Below are positions 45,643 to 58,449 of a stretch of DNA of 64,000 nt, in pieces. The stretch covers positions 25,479,342 to 25,543,341 of the forward strand of contig OY821745.1 of assembly GCA_963682055.1 (NCBI GenBank), written 5' to 3'. A model generated the notes under the pieces. The model ran no database searches, had not been told where the DNA came from, and saw only the letters and a list, made by a program, of their open reading frames with translations. Positions within the stretch are counted from its first letter, which is position 1. Each line of letters begins with the position of its first letter. The DNA comes from Primula veris (taxonomy: Eukaryota > Streptophyta > Magnoliopsida > Ericales > Primulaceae). The position numbers were made by a program, and so were the translations under genes.

Positions 45643-46265
45643 ATCCCCCACATGAATGCAATTGGCTCGAAAGCCCATGTCCTAAATGCAAATCAAGAGA
45701 AACGCAAAAGTTCACTGCCTAAGGTCAGGTAGCGCGCGCCTTGAACCTGCCGTAGCGGAGTACCACCCAGAATACTGCTATTAGGTAGCTGTAAAACTTT
45801 GAACCATCAAGCTTTGTGTATCCCAGAATGGCACCCGCACAGTGCCCTCTCTACCCACGTACTAGGCCCTTTAGTTGTTGTCCATATTTGGCCTGGACTG
45901 CCTTGGCAACTTCAACTCAGTGCTCTAGTGAATTAGCCCAAGCTCATCATATGGTACCGGCCTTACACACTAGTTATAGGTGTTCCAAGTCGAAAGTGTC
46001 CTGACTCACTTTACTCGACCGTCGAGTTACTTGGATCATTAAGAGCCTCAAGCTCACCCTTACAATGGTACAGGTCTATCACTCTGTCATCGCGGAGATG
46101 GGCTGGGAACTCCAGGTTCCCGAGTGCTTTGTTCGGTTGCCCCCACAGTTCAGTTTCCCTTTGAACCTATCAGGAATGATTCCGTTTAGGTTGGGTAGCC
46201 TATGGGGGGGCCACCAATTTAATGGGCTTTAATCCCATTCCGTTCGATGACGTCTCGACTCCCAC
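45643..46265 (-). other. Copia D 3' untranslated interior
   Basis: About 620 bp between the gag-pol stop and the 3' LTR on the minus strand. No second open frame (such as an env-like gene) is evident. Confidence 0.7.
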
Positions 46266-49200
46266 TTAAGTCAAGCCTTTTGTTAATGGATCCGCTATGT
46301 TTTCCTTTGATCTCACAAAATCTAAGGATACCACACCGTTGGATAACAATTCCCTTATGGATTTATGTCTCCGACGTATATGTCGAGACTTTCCATTATA
46401 CATATGATCCTGAGCCCGCGCAATAGCTGATTGACTATCGCAATGCATGCTTATTGCGGGAACATGTTTCGGCCACATTGGAATTCCTTCCAATAGACTT
46501 CTCAGCCAGTCTGCCTCTTCGGTTGCTAGGTCCAACGCTATGAATTCAGATTCCATAGTTGACCTTGCAATACATGTTTGTTTGGAGGATCTCCAAGACA
46601 CAGCAGCTCCTCCCATTATAAACACGTATCCACTCGTGGACCTTGTGCTATTGGAGTCTGATATCCAGTTGGCATCTGAATACCCTTCCAATACCGCTGG
46701 ATATCTAGTATAGTGCAGCCCGTAATCGGCTGAAAACCTCATATACCTGAGAAGTTTCATTATGGCCTTCCAGTGTTCCTCATTTGGATTACTGGTGTAC
46801 CTGCTCAGTCTACTCACTGAGTTTGCTATGTCAGGTCTAGTGCAATTCATTATATACATGAGACTGCCTATGACCCGAGAGAACTCCAATTGATTCACAC
46901 TTTTACCGAAATTCTTTTTCAGGTTACAGTTGAACTCAATTGGGGTTCTTGACATAGCTTTACTGTCCTTGTCAAACTTGTCTAAAACTTGTTTAACATA
47001 GTGACTTTGGGACAAGGCATATCCTTCTGATGTTTTGGTAATCTTCATACCAAGTATTACATCAGCTATACCCAGGTCCTTCATATCGAAGTGTTGTGAT
47101 AACATTTTCTTTGTGGAGCTGATTCTATCATTACTCCCAATTATGATCATGTCATCCACATAGAGACAGACTACAACACAGTCTCTTCCACTTCCTTTAG
47201 AGTAGACACATTTATCATACTCATTAATGCGAAAACCGTTTGATAGCATAATTCTATCAAACTTCTCGTGCCATTGCTTTGGCGCTTGTTTGAGTCCATA
47301 TAGAGACTTTACAAGTTTGCACACTTGGTGCTCTTTACCAGGAACTACAAACCCATCCGGTTGTTCCATGTAAATCTCTTCTTCCAGTTCTCCATTCAGA
47401 AATGCCGTCTTTACATCCATTTGATGTATTTCCATATCAAGCAAAGCTACGAGAGCAATGACGATTCGGATAGACGTTTTCCTGGAGACAGGGGCATACG
47501 TGTCAAAATAATCGACACCTTCCGTTTGCCTGAATCCTTTTACTACAAGTCTCGCCTTGTATTTCTCAATCGTGCCGTCAACCTTTAACTTCCTCTTGAA
47601 GATCCACTTGGGACCTAGGGGCTTGCATCCTTTCGGAAGATCCACTAGTTCCCAAGTGTGGTTTTGCATGATTGATTCAATTTCATTTTGAATAGCTTCT
47701 TCCCAATATTCGGAATCCGGTGTTGACATATCTTGTTTATATGTCACCGGTTCGCCTTCAATCATGAAGGTTAGGAAATCAGGTCCAAAGGAAGTTTCCT
47801 TCCTTGCCTTTTTACTGCGCCGATGCTCTTCCTCTTCCTCTTCCTCTTCCTCTTCCTCTGTCGGTTCACTTGCCCCCACATTTCCAGCACTGTTCAACTC
47901 TTCAGTTGGTACAGATGTAGGTAATTTCCGGGGAAAGATATCTTCAAAGAAAGAAGCCTCTCGGCTTTCCATATATGTATCTACGTGCACATCGGGATTG
48001 TCCGACTTGTGCACGAGAAACCGATATGCACTACTATTCTGTGCATATCCGATGAATACACAGTCCACCGTCTTAGGACCAATTCTCATCCTTTTAGGAG
48101 TGGGAACTAGGACCTTTGCGAGACAACCCCAAACCCGCAGGTTTTTATAACTGGGTTGATGACCTTTCCATAACTCATATGGAGTCTTTTCTCGCTTCTT
48201 ATGTGGTAACTTGTTTAAAACATAATTAGCGGAAAGTACAGCTTCCCCCCACATGTTCTGGGGTAACCCAGAACTGATTAGCATAGCATTCATCATTTCC
48301 TTTAGCATTCTATTTTTACGCTCAGCAACCCCATTTTGCTCGGGAGTGTATGGGGCTGTGGTTTGATGTATAATGCCGCTTTCAGCGCATATCTGTTCAA
48401 ACGGTGATTCATATTCACCGCCTCTATCACTTCTCAATGTTTTAATTTTCCTATTGAGTTGATTTTCAACTTCGGTCTTATAAAGAGCGAATTTCTCTAC
48501 TGCTTCGTCTTTACTTCTCATTAAGTAAACGTAACAGTATCTAGTACAATCATCTATAAAGGTGATAAAGTACTTTTTCCCTCCTCGCGTTTGTATAAAC
48601 TTTAAGTCGCATACATCCGTGTGTATTAGACCGAGAGGTTCACTTTCTCGTTCAACATGTTGAAACAATGATTTCGTTAACTTTACTTCTACACAAATCT
48701 CACATTTGTGTTGCTTATCAAAAATAAAATTTGGTATTAGTTTTAGTGAAATTAATTTCTTTAAAGAATTATAATTCACGTGACCTAATCTACCATGCCA
48801 CAAATGAAATGACTCAAATAAATAATTAAACTCAGAATTTTTATTGGCCTCTTGGGCAATAGTCATTACAGTACTTGTGCTAGCCTCAGCTTTAGCACCT
48901 TTATTGGGAGCAGGTGTCCCTACGTTCAACTTAAACATGTCGTTGGTCATATAGCCACGGCCTACATAGACACCATTCTTGGTGATTACAAGTTTATCGG
49001 ATTCTAAAACTAGCTTGAACCAGTTCTTCACCATCACTGATCCAGATACCAGATTCTTGCGGATATCCGGAACATGAAGCACATTTGTCAACCTCAGCTC
49101 TTTTCCCGAGGTCATCTTCATCACGACCATTCCTTTTCCTTCCACCTTGGAAGTAGCAGAATTTCCCATGAAGCAGCTTTCTCCCTCTACCGCTTCATAG

Positions 49201-50465
49201 GTCTTAAACATCCACCTTGTTGAGCAGATATGGCTTGTGGCGCCGGTATCCAGCCACCACCCTTTGGGGTTGCTCCCCACGAGATTGACCTCAGAGACCA
49301 CAGCAGTAAAGTGGTCGTCATCTCGTCCTCCCTCGGCCAGATGCGCCTGAGCTGGAGCTTTCCTCTTTCCCTTGCCCTTAAAGTTCCTCGGGGGGGGCTT
49401 AGGCTTAGCAGCACCTTTATTGTCATAACAGTCCGCGGCACGATGGCCGGTCCTGTTACACACAAAGTAGGTTCCCGCAAATTTCTTTGCGACAACAGCA
49501 CTGCCTCCGGTGTCAAAACGTTTCCGTTTGACGTTGGAGTTTTCAACCACATTGGCCTTTGCCATCGGGATGACAGCACCACCGACTCTCCTCACGGAGC
49601 GACGGTTGCTCACCTCGATATTGAGCTTCTCAATGAGCCCCTCCAACCTCATTTCCTTCCGCTTGTGCTTCAGGTAGTTTTGAAAGTCTTTCCAAGACGG
49701 CGGCAATTTCTCAATCATGAGTGCCACCTGGAAAGGCTCATTAATAACTAGCCCCTCAGCCTCAAGGCGGTGATAATTCAGTTGGAGCTCCTCAACTTGC
49801 TCCATGACACCACTGCGGTCAGTCATACGGTACTCGTGAAAGTCCGTGACAACAAATCTCTTTGTGCCAGCGTTATTCACCTTGTACTTATTTTTGAGAG
49901 TCTCCCACAGCTCCTTTGCAGTAGCTTTGGGCTCGAAAACACTAAACAGCGTGTCATCTAGAGCACACAGGATATAGTTCTTGCATAGGTAGTCGGCATG
50001 TCTCCATGCCTCAACCGCAGAGAACGACTGCTCGTCCAGATCGTCCTCGCTTAGGACGGGAGCAGTCTCCTTAAGAAACCTGGTCAAATTCAGAGTGGTG
50101 AGATAAAACAGCATCTTTTGCTGCCAACGTTTGAAGTTGTCACCCCTGAATTTTTCCGGTTTCTCCAGATGAGAAGTCGGAAAAGTAGGCACAGCCGAAT
50201 ACATCGGTGCCTTGCCCTTGGCCGCAGCCTTGGCTCTTGCCGCAGCCTTAGCTGCAGCCTTGGCCGTGACCGCTGCTTCGGCCGCAGCCTCAGCTTTGGC
50301 CGTAGCATCCGCCATAGCCGCAGCCGCGGCGGCCTCAGCCGCTGCAACTGCGTCATCGGCGTTAGCCCCCACAATCGCATCGCCCCCAGTGTTATGGACA
50401 TCTCCACCAACCACTGGGTCATGCTCACTTCCAATAGGCAACTCAATAGGCGACGTGTTTGTCAT
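46266..50465 (-). CDS. Copia D gag-pol polyprotein, intact frame
   Basis: 1399 residues from ATG 50465; upstream in-frame codons to 50504 are in the leader. The N-terminal gag has an Ala/Lys-rich low-complexity tract (about 35-95), then [17 protein letters not shown]. The zinc knuckle reads [14 protein letters not shown] (about 333), with Tyr where the first Cys is expected. Protease [12 protein letters not shown] (about 403); LWHGRLGH (about 555); integrase HTDVCD (about 613), RSDRGGEY (about 680), NGVAERKN (about 712); a run of 13 glutamates; [14 protein letters not shown] and [11 protein letters not shown] (about 1102); RNase H GYSDANW (about 1258), [10 protein letters not shown] and [13 protein letters not shown]. 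No internal stops. The altered zinc knuckle could impair RNA packaging. Confidence 0.95.
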   Translation of the reverse strand: MTNTSPIELPIGSEHDPVVGGDVHNTGGDAIVGANADDAVAAAEAAAAAAMADATAKAEAAAEAAVTAKAAAKAAARAKAAAKGKAPMYSAVPTFPTSHLEKPEKFRGDNFKRWQQKMLFYLTTLNLTRFLKETAPVLSEDDLDEQSFSAVEAWRHADYLCKNYILCALDDTLFSVFEPKATAKELWETLKNKYKVNNAGTKRFVVTDFHEYRMTDRSGVMEQVEELQLNYHRLEAEGLVINEPFQVALMIEKLPPSWKDFQNYLKHKRKEMRLEGLIEKLNIEVSNRRSVRRVGGAVIPMAKANVVENSNVKRKRFDTGGSAVVAKKFAGTYFVCNRTGHRAADCYDNKGAAKPKPPPRNFKGKGKRKAPAQAHLAEGGRDDDHFTAVVSEVNLVGSNPKGWWLDTGATSHICSTRWMFKTYEAVEGESCFMGNSATSKVEGKGMVVMKMTSGKELRLTNVLHVPDIRKNLVSGSVMVKNWFKLVLESDKLVITKNGVYVGRGYMTNDMFKLNVGTPAPNKGAKAEASTSTVMTIAQEANKNSEFNYLFESFHLWHGRLGHVNYNSLKKLISLKLIPNFIFDKQHKCEICVEVKLTKSLFQHVERESEPLGLIHTDVCDLKFIQTRGGKKYFITFIDDCTRYCYVYLMRSKDEAVEKFALYKTEVENQLNRKIKTLRSDRGGEYESPFEQICAESGIIHQTTAPYTPEQNGVAERKNRMLKEMMNAMLISSGLPQNMWGEAVLSANYVLNKLPHKKREKTPYELWKGHQPSYKNLRVWGCLAKVLVPTPKRMRIGPKTVDCVFIGYAQNSSAYRFLVHKSDNPDVHVDTYMESREASFFEDIFPRKLPTSVPTEELNSAGNVGASEPTEEEEEEEEEEEHRRSKKARKETSFGPDFLTFMIEGEPVTYKQDMSTPDSEYWEEAIQNEIESIMQNHTWELVDLPKGCKPLGPKWIFKRKLKVDGTIEKYKARLVVKGFRQTEGVDYFDTYAPVSRKTSIRIVIALVALLDMEIHQMDVKTAFLNGELEEEIYMEQPDGFVVPGKEHQVCKLVKSLYGLKQAPKQWHEKFDRIMLSNGFRINEYDKCVYSKGSGRDCVVVCLYVDDMIIIGSNDRISSTKKMLSQHFDMKDLGIADVILGMKITKTSEGYALSQSHYVKQVLDKFDKDSKAMSRTPIEFNCNLKKNFGKSVNQLEFSRVIGSLMYIMNCTRPDIANSVSRLSRYTSNPNEEHWKAIMKLLRYMRFSADYGLHYTRYPAVLEGYSDANWISDSNSTRSTSGYVFIMGGAAVSWRSSKQTCIARSTMESEFIALDLATEEADWLRSLLEGIPMWPKHVPAISMHCDSQSAIARAQDHMYNGKSRHIRRRHKSIRELLSNGVVSLDFVRSKENIADPLTKGLT

Positions 50466-50820
50466 CTGAAACGACAAGACAAGACGTATGAGATACGCGT
50501 ACAACGAATTCTATAAACAAACACCAAAACTGATATTTGGGTTTGTAAAAGAATTATCAAACAAAAATAAAATAAACTCTTTATCCTTTTGAATATCAAT
50601 ACGGTTGATATTAAAAGGATTAAAACAATTCTTATTGAATACCAATACGGTTGGTATCAACAAGAAAATAAAATTAAAATAAAACTGTTTGGAATTTATT
50701 CTTTGTAATTCAATTTCTAATATAATTTAGAATTGAAAACAAGAAAGCATTATTTCTTATAAAAAATAAATAATTGTATTAATCAATACACGAAAGAAAC
50801 AACAGACTATCGGTTAAGAT
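50466..50820 (-). other. Copia D 5' leader, hairpin-rich
   Basis: The untranslated RNA between 5' LTR and gag. Three stem-loops are visible: 50583-50620 (16 pairs, one bulge, loop TACGG on the plus strand), 50629-50666 (about 15 pairs with one mismatch and one bulge, same loop) and 50699-50745 (weaker). The first two share loop and layout but differ in stem sequence with pairing kept. Position fits a packaging or dimerisation signal; that role is inference. Confidence 0.75.
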
Positions 50821-52312
50821 TGTTGGTTTCCGTGTACGAAATAACAATTAATAATAAATAAAGGACTAAACAGTAATTAAATAAAACCAGTGTAATCTTT
50901 ATTAATTTCCAAATGAAATACAATAAACTGATTACAACATGTAGGTACTGAATCGTAAATAAAGCAAACGTTATAAGATTATTATTAATTAATAATCTGA
51001 TGTACTGATTTGCAATTAAAAGAAACTGCCGGACTGGAAAGTATAGACTTAACAGCCGGACTGTTCTGTTATGAATTTAAAATACAGGACTGAATTGAAA
51101 CTAATCTAAATACAGAATTAAATTACAGAAATGTAATTACAGCAATAAAAACAGAACTTTAAACTAATTATAGAATAGTACAAACAGAATGTAAAAGCTA
51201 CAGCTAAGGACAGAATATTAAAATACTGAATTGGAAAAAACAGAATGTAAAAGACAGAATTTAAGTGCGGAAAATAAACGGACAAAATGTAAAAATTAAT
51301 CAGACGAGGCTACTGTTAACAGTATGCCCTTAACCGATATTCGCCCAACCACCTTAGGTTTCTGGTTGCGTTGGCGCTTCGATCCCAAGGTACAACGTCT
51401 CTCGGAAGACTCGTCGGAAACTGGCGACGAGTCTAAGTCGAGCTTTTAGTGGGTGGTTCTCTCTGGTTCTAAGATGCTATGAATAAAAAATATATGCAGA
51501 CTTTTAGAGAGAAGATAGACTGATTTGAATGTCTAAAATGTGAAGGGATGGCTGCCTCTTTATAGAGGATTCTGAAACCGCAGAATTAAATGTGGTCATT
51601 AACTTCTGGGAGTTACATCCCCAGAATCCGCCTCCAATCACTGCTGGAGTTTCAAACCTTTTGGAACTCTATGGACTGCTCTTGCAAATATGCAAAAGTC
51701 CCTTTTCAGATTTAGTACAAGACCCGAGACATTCCGCGTCCAATCACTGCTGGAGTTTCAAACCTTTTGGAACTCTATGGACTGCTCTTGCAAATATGCA
51801 AAAGTCCCTTTTCAGATTTAGTACAAGACCCGAGACCCGAGACATTCCGCGTCCCGCGTCCCGAGGCCCGAGTCCCGAGTCCCGAGTCCCGAGTCCCGAG
51901 ACCCGAGCGAGCGTGCGCGTGTGTGATACACACTAACCCACTCATGGGTATGTGGACTTTATTAGTTTACCAACTACATAGGATGGACTTGTATATATAG
52001 AGTGAAAATCAACCTTAATTTTCCAATGTGGGATAACCCTCATGGTTTATTCCCACTCTCTACTTCATTTTCCAGATTTCGGTTTTTTCCTCTTTCGAGT
52101 ACCAACCTTCGAGTCCAATTATCATTCACACCCTTCCTCCGAATGGGTCATGCGATATACCGTTGCGAAGCTCGTCACACGAGCTACTCAAACGCATTGA
52201 GTATGGCCTCAGAAAAATTGAGGAGTCGCATTGAAAATTGACTCAAAGATGGTCCCTGACCACTTGGAACAAACATGTTTAAAACCCATGTTTTTCCAAC
52301 ATTTTTCCAACA
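50821..52312 (-). repeat. Copia D 5' LTR with 100-bp internal duplication
   Basis: 1492 bp. The segment CAATCACTGCTGGAGTTTC through GATTTAGTACAAGACCCGAG occurs twice (about 51635-51730 and 51740-51830), which accounts for the extra 100 bp relative to the 3' LTR. Confidence 0.93.
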
Positions 52313-52360
52313 CTTTTTTCGGTATTATGACGCCATGTGTTACATTTGTTGTGAAACAGA

Positions 52361-52418
52361 GTTGGTATCTGATTGGTTGAAATGTTGCACGGAGGATTCT
52401 GATGATTCCATGAGCAAG
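52361..52418 (+). pseudogene. Exon-like segment after copia D, unknown family
   Basis: TGAAACAG precedes a frame reading ELVSDWLKCCTEDSDDSMSK, ended by AAGGTAGTG, a good donor. A further acceptor-like TTTAG at about 53129 leads into AEQRVTFRVPNATNHF and a stop. Frames and splice signals are mutually compatible with one gene split by copia D (with 44049-44127), but no family is recognised. Confidence 0.35.
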
Positions 52419-53778
52419 GTAGTGTTTTTTTTCCTGAAAATGTCTGGATGTTTAAGTGGTAATTTTTTATTTCATAATTAGATTGCATTTTTTTATGTCA
52501 CGTTTGAGGTGTAGACTTGTTTTGAGTACTTTTTAATACAGCCTTCTACATGTTTTGAATGATGGACTTATGATTAATTAAGTCTTGCTAAAATAATTGT
52601 AACTTGCTCTTAATGTTTTTATCTGAGTAGCCAAATGAAAATAAAGTTGCTTATGAAAATTGAAGGAACAATTAGTATAATCAAATAAACTTCTAATTTT
52701 AGCGTATACCTTTTTTTTAAAATTAAAAATAATCTTTTCCGTGAGGTTTCTGGTTCAACTAAATGATCGCCCCCAGTTAGTTTGATCATTATGTTTGCAA
52801 AGAATCTGCAAATATTCATAATCTAATATGTTTTCTGGTATTGTTGTTGCTCTACTTGGTCACTTCATCTATTCAAGAACTTTTGACTGCTTTTAAATTA
52901 CATTTATTTTGTATTTCCTGTGTTGCATCCTGCATGTCTCAGTTTTAAAGATCCAAAAGAGGAAAACGTAAGGACTTTAGGAACTTTAAATTGAATTTGA
53001 AGTTGAGTGAAATATTGCAAGTAATTTGACAACATAGATGACCTGTTGAATGCTGCGTAGGAACAATCTCGTGTTCATTTTTTTTTCTTTTCTGAAAGAC
53101 GATTTTATATTGAATTTAATTACAGTTTAGGCTGAGCAGAGAGTTACTTTCAGAGTACCAAATGCTACTAATCATTTCTTATTTTTATTGGTGTTTTGAA
53201 AGCAAAATCTATCCCGTGATGTCTGATTGTGGCGAACTGTTGTTCTTTCGTAAAGGTCGAAGGCGTTCTCTGAGTGTATCTATCGAGATTTTTTTCTTCA
53301 TTAAACAAGTTATAGAGAATATAATTAAAATAAAAACTAAAAATAACTTTCATCCAACTAAATTAACTGCGGTACCTGAATTGTGAACAATATGATAGTT
53401 TAATATGTCAATTGTTAACTCTGCTAGTCTGATAACTAAATCGTTAACAACCGCTAGTATAATACACTAAATATATATTTCCCTTAAATCTGCAAACGCA
53501 TAATTAGTCAACTTCCATCTTGGGACATGAATATCCTGGCCCTTTTTTTATTTTTTATTTTTTTGAAAGATGAATATCCTGGCCCTTGAAACGTTATATA
53601 GTTTCATTTCCCTCTACAGTGTCTTTTTCACTTTAAATGTTATAGTTGTTCTGTTATGTTTTTTCTGGTCATCTTTATTTTTCATTTGTTTTGTGCGGTT
53701 TTTTTGGCCACCAATATTTTAACCTAATTATTTAAATAAAATTTGGGGTTTAATTCCTCTCTAGTTATTGATAAAAGG
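52419..53778. other. Possible intron/3' region, otherwise unassigned
   Basis: AT-rich. A duplicated phrase, GAATATCCTGGCCC, occurs at about 53528 and 53571. No other element recognised. Confidence 0.4.
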
Positions 53779-55800
53779 AAAAATATTCAATAGGTCACAT
53801 TTTTACAATTTAATACCTCAAAATTCACACATAATATCACTCTGCCCAATTAGTCACATTTTCTAACTAATATAAATACCCCATAAATTTCTAATTTTAA
53901 TTTTCTCGATTCAGATATTAATCGCATCTGTATACTCTCTCTATATCTATCTATCTATCGCATACATTTTTCTCTCTCTCTCTCGCTCCTTTCTTTCCCT
54001 CTCTCTTATCTCCATTTAAATTGGTTTAATGCAGAAGACGAGCTCATCCGTCAAGCTCCAGCGGCGTCGCCAAGTGAGAGGAGACCGGTGACGGCATAAT
54101 TGGGGCAAAGTGTTTAGGGCAAGTCGTCGGAGGATGATCGGAGATTGGTCGACATGGCAATTAATCGATGTGGCTGGGCACGTGGTTGAGACGAGGGTAT
54201 GTCAAAATGATGAGTTGGTTTATATATATATATATGTGAGTTTATATGTATACTTACTGACTATGATATTTTTTTGGATCTTTAGTATATTTTGTTTTTT
54301 ATTTGTGAATGAGATTTGATGTGACCTTATTTTACTTGTTTGACTACAATTACACAATTCTAGGTTAACTTATAATTGCACAGATTTATGCATGAAAGGT
54401 GTTTGGTAAAATGATTGAATTGTCATGGACCATTACCGTAAATATAACTAAATGAGTTACAATTAGTACTGCTAATATTTTGTTTGTGTGTGTTTGTTTT
54501 GTGAGATTTAGTTAATTTTTGCTAGTAAGGTGACTTGATTGGATTGATGTTTATGCAACACTATTTAGTTTCTCCATTATATTATATTTAGTTTAATTGT
54601 ATACATTTTTATTGGTCTATATGCATTTTTATATATTTTTTATGTCATTTGATTGACTTATATGCACTTTGATTGACTTATACGTAGTTTTATGCACTTT
54701 TTATGCCTTTTATGCACTTTTTATGCATCTTTATGCAGTTTTTATGCATTTTTTGTACACCTATATGCAATTTTTATAAGCATTTATGCATTTTAATGCA
54801 AATTTTATGCATATATATGCACTTCTTATGTACTTCTTATGCATTTTTATGCACTTTTTATGCACCTATTGCACCTTTATACACATATTATATACACTTA
54901 TGCACTTTTTATGCACATGTTATGCACACTTATGCATTTTTATACAAATTTATGCCCTTATTATGCATTTTTTATGCACTTATATGCACCAATGTGCATT
55001 TTTCATGCTTTTTTTATGCATTTATATGCACTTTTATGCAATTTTTATAAGCCTTTACACACTTGTTATACACTTTTATGCACTTTTTATGCACCTTATA
55101 TATATTTGTTATGCACCTTATATACATTTGTTATGCATTCTTATGCACTTTAACGTCCTTTTTTATACACATTAATGCACTTGTTATGCATTTATATGTA
55201 CTTGTTATGCATTTATATGCACTTTTTATGCATTTTTATGCACTTTTATGCACTTGTTATACACTGTCTATGCACTACTATATTATGCACACTTACGCAC
55301 TTTTTATCGACCCGTACGTGCTTTTTATGCATTTTTTTTATACGTGTTTTATGCACTTTTATGAATTTTTTATGTACTATATTATGCACTTCATTATGCA
55401 ATTAGTGAGCTTTATGCACTATTATGCATTTTATTATGCAATTTAGTGAATTTTATACACTTAATTCATGTACCATTATGCACTTTTGTGATTATATTTA
55501 TTTTGATTTTTTTCGATATTTTGAGTGTTTTACGATTTTTGTTTGGATTTGTTTTGGATTTTTTGAGGTTTTTGGATTTTTTTTGTTTTTTTTTTTGACT
55601 TTTTGAGTATTTTTTGATATTTTTATGAATTTTGTGATTTGTTTTGATTTTGTAAAATTTTGATTTCTTGGTTGTGTAATGGCAATTTTGTAAATTGGTT
55701 CAATTTTAAAAAAGTGTGACTAATTGGGAATAGAAACATTGATGTGGGATCTTTTGGGGATTAAGTATGAAAAGTGTAACTAATAGGGAATTAGCCCTTA
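53779..55800. mobile_element. TIR element (MULE-like) carrying a minisatellite
   Basis: About 95 bp at the left end (ATTCAATAGGTCACATTTTT..CCCAATTAGTCACATTTT) is an imperfect inverted repeat of the right end (AAAGTGTGACTAATTGGG..TAACTAATAGGGAATTAG). Flanks ATAAAAGG and ATAAAAAGG suggest an 8-9-bp duplication with one indel. Inside are a CT-rich leader-like tract (53930-54010) and a short GC-richer piece with AAGACGAGCTCATCCGTCA (54030-54200), possibly a captured gene 5' end, then the ATGCA minisatellite. No transposase. Confidence 0.6.
54660..55490. repeat. ATGCA-rich minisatellite
   Basis: About 830 bp of loosely periodic TTTTATGCACTT-type units with variable T-run length and ATAT insertions. 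Several open frames of the MHFLCIFM type are artefacts of the repeat. Confidence 0.9.
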
Positions 55801-57410
55801 ATAAAAAGGTTAATTTTACTTAAAAGATGAGTGACCAAATCGCCTCAAGTGTCTTAACGTCAACGCCATCTTTTCTCCAAACTTACCTTTTTGTTAATCA
55901 ATGATCTGAAAAACTCGCATTTTTATAATATATATAAACTAATAAAAAGCCATTTGATAGAACAAAAACCCCCAAAAATAGAAAATTGTACACTCTAGCC
56001 TAAGTGTTACTTAGGTAGAAGAAGTAAAATGAAATATTTAATCTAAATCAATCAGGAAAAACAGAGAGGATAAATTGCATGTAAATAGATCAATAAAAAA
56101 CCCGAGAACCACTTGAAAGAGGTTTTATCCATAATTACCGGGTTACTCGTTTTACCCTTTTGAATAGCTATATCAATTTCAATTTCCCATTATTTTAGGT
56201 CGAACTTCTTTTTATAACCTCATTTTCACCTTTCCCTTTCCGTATTCCTTTCGTCTTGTATTTCTCATGTTGAACTCCGATCACTTTAAATCGACTATCG
56301 CCAACAGATATAGATGGTGAAATGGTGTCACCCATCCATTGCAAAATGTAGTTGTACTAGAGTGTTGAACGTTTTCTACAATCTTTATCTATAATGGATA
56401 CCCAAAAAACAATATCTTATGTATCTTGATGTCTAACTGAGTCACTAATATAATCATTAGTTGCTATTGCTAAAATTACAGACAGACACATTTAACATGA
56501 GAAAAGCAACAAGTGTCTCCAGCGAAAGACTAAAATTGCACTCACATGAATTTTGGGTTGTGTTATTATACTTACAAAGATAGGTTTAAAGGATATTCTT
56601 TAATATCTAGGGGATCTCATCTGAAAAAAAATATGTTTTACTATTAATTATGAGGTGTTTAAAAACAATGAAAAAATGATTTAATTTATGTTTGAAAACA
56701 CCTAAACAATTTAGGACGTAGTAGAAGCAGAATATTCGATTTGATGAAAACTAATTAGGGAGACTTACAAATATATAGATATATACCAATCAACTTAATT
56801 AAAAAAACTCACCTATATATGTGTACTTTTTTACGATTAGTTACATATACTTATTTACAATTAGATACATGTGTCATAAAAAATAACAAAATATGCAAAA
56901 AAAAAAAAACAAAAAAAAAATAACAAAATCAAAAAAAATTGAAAAAGAATTAAAAAATTTGTACATTGTATCAAACATGATTAGATATGATTAGACATAC
57001 AAGAGAGCAGGATCAGACTTGATCACACATATTTTTTGTATAAAAAATATATATTTTTTAAAATTTTAGTTTTTTTAATTTTTAAATATTATTTTTGATT
57101 TTTTGCACGAGTCTCCAATTGATGATAACTACATATACTAATAGTAATTTTTTTTAATGACATATGTATTTATTTGTAAATAAGTTTACAAAACATGTAT
57201 TTTTTTTTAAAAAAGTTATCAAGTTCAAAACAACATAGTTTTTTATAAATAAGTTTCTAAATATGTACTAAATTGTCATTTTTTCAAACTAATAATAACA
57301 AAATGGAAGAGAACTCTAGCATACGCAAAAACATTACGAGATTTTTGCACGAGTCTCCAATTGATGATTACTACATATACTGATAGTATTTGAATAATTA
57401 TGTATATATA
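55801..57410. other. AT-rich intergenic stretch
   Basis: No gene recognised. TTGCACGAGTCTCCAATTGA followed by TGATNACTACATATACT occurs at about 57100 and 57345, a direct repeat 240 bp apart. There are A-rich runs near 56900. Confidence 0.5.
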
Positions 57411-57724
57411 TGAATTATTATAAACTGCATCTGTTATACCAAAAACTTAAAACAAAAAAGTCCCTTTTTATCGAATTCCAGTCGAGCTCATAACAAGTTA
57501 AAGACAACTAACAAACACGAAAAGAAAACAAAAACCACATTGTCTAAGATCTACAGATAGTTACTTCCCTTTGGTGAAAATCATAACCTACAAGCCTTCC
57601 GAATTGTCTAAGATCTACAGCTGCCATAGTCAAAAACAAAAATAAAAAACATGGTATCAAAAGTCATCTATACATACATGCATGCATGCATACATACATA
57701 CATACATACATTCATATATACATA

Positions 57725-58449
57725 CATGCATACAAGGACGGCACATCCATATGACTAGAGGTTGCCACGGCAACCCCACAATTTTGAAAAATAATTTTTT
57801 TTATTAGTGTTTTTCTTAATAATTTATATATGCCGTATTCTGGCAAACTCTTAAATATTTTTTTTGATAACCCCTCCCAAAATTATATGTTGTTAGTGCA
57901 ATAACAAACCATAATTTTGTATGTGCTGATAATATATAAGTAATAATTAAAAAATTAGCATAACCAAGTGATTATAAAAGACATTTTACACCAACTTATC
58001 ATATTGACACATAACACACATCTTTAAAAAAATTAAACAAAAATAATAATTAGAGTAGTGGTGAGTGCAACAAAATTTATAAAAGAATTTTTGCTGGTTT
58101 GTATTTAATTGAACTGGGTATACTGAAATTGTGTAATATATATTTAATTGTTCGTATATATCTATTATTTAATATACGTTTGTTTTCTTTAGTTTTTTTT
58201 TTATATTTTTTTACTTTAGTGTGTTAATCTTTTTACTTGTTATACATTGATTTCTTAAATTTAACTTTTGTATATTTTTGCTTTCTATTTTATTTATTTT
58301 TTAGTCAATTTTGAAACGCTAAAACTTTCGGTATATGACTGCATGTGACATTACTGTTGTGGGTTTGTTTTGGGAGTTCGGAAACAAAGTCGAAATTGAG
58401 GAAAAATGAAAAAAAATAGAAATCAAATACATTTTAATCAAGAAACCAA
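57725..58449 (+). mobile_element. hAT-like R element, 3'-truncated copy
   Basis: Begins AAGGACGGCACATCC, follows the R sequence, and stops at AATCAAGAAACC where the CACTA-like terminus starts. The last 150 bp or so of R are absent. Confidence 0.65.

Larger units (their letters stand above)
44251..52312 (-). mobile_element. Copia D, intact LTR retrotransposon, TSD CTTTT
   Basis: LTRs are at 44251-45642 and 50821-52312, with CTTTT at 44246-44250 and 52313-52317. An uninterrupted gag-pol frame is at 50465-46266. On the minus strand the purine tract GTGGGGGAT precedes the 3' LTR. The bases after the 5' LTR (ATCTTAACCGATAGTCTG) are not the initiator-Met site, so the primer tRNA differs or could not be recognised. 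The LTRs are nearly identical apart from a 100-bp tandem duplication in the 5' LTR. Likely a young, potentially active copy. Confidence 0.96.

Noticed and set aside
50118..50516. 132-codon plus-strand open frame
   Set aside because: Antisense shadow of the Ala/Lys-rich gag N-terminus of copia D.
54703..55446. Several overlapping open frames rich in MHFLCIFM-like repeats
   Set aside because: Present in all three plus frames, a direct result of the ATGCA minisatellite.
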